This document shows positions 47,664-50,392 of a stretch of 50,392 nucleotides of DNA, piece by piece. The translations under genes and the position numbers were made by a program. The DNA comes from Candidatus Kutchimonas denitrificans (GTDB taxonomy: Bacteria > Gemmatimonadota > Gemmatimonadetes > Palauibacterales > KS3-K002): assembly GCA_011774835.1 (NCBI GenBank), contig JAACAK010000064.1, forward strand, positions 15,362 to 65,753, written 5' to 3'. A model generated the notes under the pieces. It was not told the DNA's origin. It made no database searches and was given only the letters and a program-made list of their open reading frames with translations. The first letter of the stretch is position 1. Every line of letters begins with the position of its first letter.

Positions 47664-48692
47664 ATGGAAGATCGCGAGAGCAAGCTAGCCTCCAGAGTAT
47701 TGGAGCAAGTCACGGGTCAGGGTCGGGGACCCAGCTTAGGAGGGCTCAAGAGCCTCACTCCATGGCAAGTCATAGAGTCCCCGAACTCTGTGGTGCGCGT
47801 CTTTCGAGATAGGACATCTACAGCGCCCGGAGTCGTAGTTAAGGAGTACCGCGCCGCCCCAAGCGATTCGCGCCCGGCTGAACACGAGCACTTGTGTCTG
47901 CAGAAGCTAGGGGAGCACCTCTTATCCTTCCCACATCTGCACGTCCCTCACCCGGTAGCACATTCAGCGAAACGGGGAATTCTCATCACGCGCGAGATTG
48001 TCGGCGAAACAGCGGACCGCCTGCTCGCTAGGCGGCTTCGCAGAACGCCACGCCTCCGCAGAGGACGCAAAGGACTGGATGAGGCGCGAGCGCTCTGTGC
48101 CATGATCGGCCAATGGCTGCAAGCCGTTCACGCCCTCGCTCGCCTGGGTGATCGGATCAATCCGGCGACCAGCGATATGAAGAGTTGCCTGCGGCAGCGG
48201 TTCGGGGCGGCCGTACAGCGAACTCAGGATATCGGCTCGACTCTCGAGCCCGAACTCAGTCGTATAGAACGTTATTTTTCGCAGGCAATCAAGGAACTCG
48301 ACTCTACCGGCTGCGTACTCCACCATCCAGACTTCTCGCCATACAACATGATACTCACCGACGAAGGGCTATACGTTCTGGACCTCTCCGAGGTGGGCAG
48401 CGGGCATCCCCTGGAGGAAGCCGCGTTCTTCTGGGCTTACCTGGAAGCGCTCAAGCTCAACCCATGGTACAGCAAACGGCGGGTGCGCGTGTGCCAAGCG
48501 GCTTTTCTCGCCGCCGCCTGTGGCCACGCAGAGCTCCCTCCGTTCTGGCAACGTTGGGGCATGTTCATGCGCCTCAGCTATTTGACCCGATCGGAGGAGC
48601 GCGTGGGACGGATTAGCGGCATTCGTCTGTGGCGCCGAAAGTTTTTCCGAAAGCGTATGCGCCACTGGCTTGCAAACCAGAGTTGGGCCTGA
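47664..48692 (+). CDS. APH/protein-kinase-like phosphotransferase
   Basis: 342 residues from ATG 47664; TTG 47643 is an in-frame alternative. The kinase fold shows a lysine strand GVVVKEYRA (Lys60), ITREIVGETA, the catalytic loop HHPDFSPYNMIL (Asp223, Asn228) and VLDLSEV in place of the usual DFG/IDF (Asp240). The family contains aminoglycoside, choline and lipopolysaccharide kinases. In this context it probably phosphorylates a sugar or lipid intermediate; a resistance role is unlikely given the operon. It is the last gene of the rightward EPS run and converges with the GNAT gene. Confidence 0.78.
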   Translation: MEDRESKLASRVLEQVTGQGRGPSLGGLKSLTPWQVIESPNSVVRVFRDRTSTAPGVVVKEYRAAPSDSRPAEHEHLCLQKLGEHLLSFPHLHVPHPVAHSAKRGILITREIVGETADRLLARRLRRTPRLRRGRKGLDEARALCAMIGQWLQAVHALARLGDRINPATSDMKSCLRQRFGAAVQRTQDIGSTLEPELSRIERYFSQAIKELDSTGCVLHHPDFSPYNMILTDEGLYVLDLSEVGSGHPLEEAAFFWAYLEALKLNPWYSKRRVRVCQAAFLAAACGHAELPPFWQRWGMFMRLSYLTRSEERVGRISGIRLWRRKFFRKRMRHWLANQSWA

Positions 48693-48759
48693 CCCGCTCT
48701 GCCACGAGTGTACCACTGCTTTAGGTGGGCGACTCAGCTCACGAAGCAGGACTTCGATA

Positions 48760-49956
48760 TCAGCCTTCTCCGTCAAGACCGGCCTGCTCGCCGAGGTGAG
48801 TTCTTCGCAGTCGCTCTTGGATCCGCCGCTTCAGGCCGAGAAGAGCGTCAGGGGTAATCGAGCGGGCGCGATCCCTGACCCACCCGAGGAAGGGTGGCAT
48901 CCAGACGTACCATCTTGTGCGCAGACCCGGTCGCGCGAGTGTGAGGTGGACGGCGTACTTGGTCACGGCACCCCACCGTTGCTTGTACCAGCTCTCGCCG
49001 CGAAGGAAATCGACATCGCTTGCCCCGCTCTCGATAGCCTCCTTGATGGCATGTGCAAAGACGACGCTTCCGAAACTGCGGTTACCGTATTCGATATCGA
49101 ACGCATGCTGCAAGGCGAATACCCGCTGCTGGTATTGGAAGCAGAAAAGGTAGGACACGGGCTTGCCAGCTAAGCGCAAACAGTAGAACCGTAGCCAACC
49201 GCACTTCAAGAACGCCCCTGCCATCTCTCGGTAGAAGCGCCGGCGCTCCGCTGAACTGAACGTGCCGGGGTAGCCGGCTGCCCGCCAGCGTTTCTCATGC
49301 AGGTTGAACAGGCCGGTGAGGTCTTGCTCAAGTGCCGACGGATCCGTACAGGCGGTAACCTGCCCATCTTCCTCGACCGGCAGTTTCCGTAGCAATGCGC
49401 GCATGTGGCTTGCGAATTTCCTCTTGATCGACTTGAGGTACAACTCCCATGTCTCAGGCAAAGGCACGGAGGAGCACGGGTGAGCTGTAGAAGAGACGAG
49501 GTAGCCACGATCGGACGCCAGCCGCTCCAACAACGGGAAGTTCGGCGATCTCTTGGGCAACAGACGCAATTCGAGCAGATCCCACCTGTCCTGTTGCAGG
49601 CGGTCAAAAAATGCAGGAAGTACGCGTGCCTCTTGCCCCCGCTCGATGATGAAATCGAGATACTCGGAATCGCCCGAGTTGTCGCCGATGAATCCAATAC
49701 GGTGAAGCGATCCGAGCCCGCGAGCGGATACCCGCGAGCGGTAGAGCGGTGCGATGCCGACAACCCTGCCTTCCTCACGTGCGACAAGCACATGAAGGGC
49801 TCTGTCTACGAATAGTGGTGAGAAGTTACGCCACCACGGACGTAGCCACTCCCAAGTGAGGAAGATGGTCGAGCTGTCAGAGCGCTCGACCAGTGCATTC
49901 CACTCCTCCCTTAGAGCTTCCCAGTCGGCCTCGGTGGAGATGCTGGTTACCTGCAC
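48760..49956 (-). CDS. GNAT-fold acyltransferase (CelD/BioF2-like, FemAB-related)
   Basis: 398 residues from GTG 49956. The double-GNAT pattern includes TIFLTWEWLRPWWRNF near the N-terminus, HMRALLRKLPVE, FNLHEKRWRAAGYPGTF, FYCLRLAGKPVSYLFCF, and GSVVFAHAIKEAIESGASDVDFLRGESWYKQRWG at the C-terminus. This is the Acetyltransf_6 (PF13480) pattern found in cellulose CelD and in FemAB-like proteins of exosortase loci. It may acylate or aminoacylate a sugar. It is transcribed alone toward the left; an imperfect sigma54-like site (50016-50031) lies 60 nt upstream. Confidence 0.85.
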   Translation of the reverse strand: MQVTSISTEADWEALREEWNALVERSDSSTIFLTWEWLRPWWRNFSPLFVDRALHVLVAREEGRVVGIAPLYRSRVSARGLGSLHRIGFIGDNSGDSEYLDFIIERGQEARVLPAFFDRLQQDRWDLLELRLLPKRSPNFPLLERLASDRGYLVSSTAHPCSSVPLPETWELYLKSIKRKFASHMRALLRKLPVEEDGQVTACTDPSALEQDLTGLFNLHEKRWRAAGYPGTFSSAERRRFYREMAGAFLKCGWLRFYCLRLAGKPVSYLFCFQYQQRVFALQHAFDIEYGNRSFGSVVFAHAIKEAIESGASDVDFLRGESWYKQRWGAVTKYAVHLTLARPGLRTRWYVWMPPFLGWVRDRARSITPDALLGLKRRIQERLRRTHLGEQAGLDGEG

Positions 49957-50392
49957 AGCCTGACAACGGTGTTGTGGTGAGACTGTCTTGGTGCGTCGCG
50001 TTATCGCGGTGGGGTGTCAATTTCCGTGCCAGCGCTCTGATCTGACCCTAGGTTCGTCCACCAAGGCCGACGAGCGTCTTAAGCTGACTCGCCATCACTT
50101 GCGGCCGCAAGGTGGTGCGATCGAGGCTTGCGGCGTTGCTTGGCGGCACAGAGCTCGTGTGCAGTTGATTCCTGTACGCGACGTAGCGGGGTGACTACAC
50201 TGTGGAGCCTCCGGAAAGCGGGGCCGTCAGGTCAAGGAACCCCACCGTGCCGCTCCACCCAAGGATGAAGAAGTGGAGCGGCACAGAGGGGGGCCACGGT
50301 CTCGGCATTACCTACCTTGTGGGCACCACGGCTATGAACACATCCATCCGGCCGCTGCGGTTCATGTTCGATGTCCACATCACCAGCCGGCC
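49957..50392. other. Gene-poor right end with possible IS21-type remnant
   Basis: I see no convincing gene. On the minus strand, about 50085-50150 translates to RPQVMASQLKTLVGLGGRT, faintly like the start of an IstB-type transposition helper, and TGTCAATTTCC (from 50015) could be an element end. A plus-strand frame open from about 50187 to the window edge (GTG 50202, 50248 or ATG 50266) may begin another gene, but it is too short to identify. Confidence 0.3.
50016..50031 (-). promoter_or_regulatory. Imperfect sigma54-like site upstream of the GNAT gene
   Basis: Minus-strand TGGCACGGAAATTGAC has a perfect TGGCACG -24 element, but the -12 is TTGAC, lacking the GC dinucleotide. It is 60 nt from GTG 49956. 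It may equally be part of an IS end. Confidence 0.3.

Noticed and set aside
47664..48692. Antibiotic resistance phosphotransferase
   Set aside because: Only the general kinase fold is shared with APH enzymes; it is embedded in an EPS operon and has no specific resistance-family motif.

Overview
The window is a high-GC bacterial chromosome segment, with GTG/TTG starts and Shine-Dalgarno sites. Intergenic 8-bp repeats of the GTGCGTTA type, a serpin, a DedA protein and an exosortase-linked exopolysaccharide (EPS) locus would fit Gemmatimonadota or a relative. No rRNA or marker gene is present, so this placement is tentative.

Region 1 (1-14.7 kb) is mixed. It opens with the 3' part of a giant fusion enzyme: a degenerate acyl-CoA dehydrogenase (ACAD) domain, a full ACAD, ETF-beta and ETF-alpha on one polypeptide. 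Then follow a small membrane protein, a broken four-helix-bundle (23S-IVP-like) gene, an NTF2-like secreted protein, a lipoprotein serpin, a secreted amidohydrolase, a DegT-type aminotransferase, a zinc ribbon, a DedA-family protein and a radical SAM enzyme. Most gaps here carry paired, inverted arrays of a degenerate octamer.

Region 2 (14.7-27.5 kb) is the EPS control and export block. Leftward genes encode a polysaccharide export protein (Wza-like), a nucleotide-sugar epimerase, a small BY-kinase-like protein and a full Wzc-like co-polymerase/tyrosine kinase. Rightward genes encode a degenerate receiver-GGDEF protein and an apparent operon: NtrC-type sigma54 activator, soluble histidine kinase, exosortase (Cys/Arg/His triad visible) and EpsI.

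Region 3 (27.5-50 kb) is the EPS assembly block, visibly lower in GC: flippase, GT39-like membrane transferase, two SAM methyltransferases, several GT4 glycosyltransferases, a GT2 glycosyltransferase, an O-antigen-ligase-type polymerase, a heparinase-like lyase, three different asparagine-synthase-type amidotransferases, an APH-like kinase and a FemAB/CelD-like GNAT protein. The right end is gene-poor, with a possible IS remnant.

The main integrating observation is regulatory. Good -24/-12 (sigma54) promoter matches sit upstream of the Wzc-like gene, the small BY-kinase gene, the receiver-GGDEF gene and the flippase operon. Two share the same CGGCATC-N4-TTGCT sequence. A perfect palindrome lies about 95-100 nt upstream of three of them. 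The only sigma54 activator in the window is encoded amid them, next to the exosortase. This suggests one two-component/sigma54 circuit switching on EPS assembly together with exosortase sorting.
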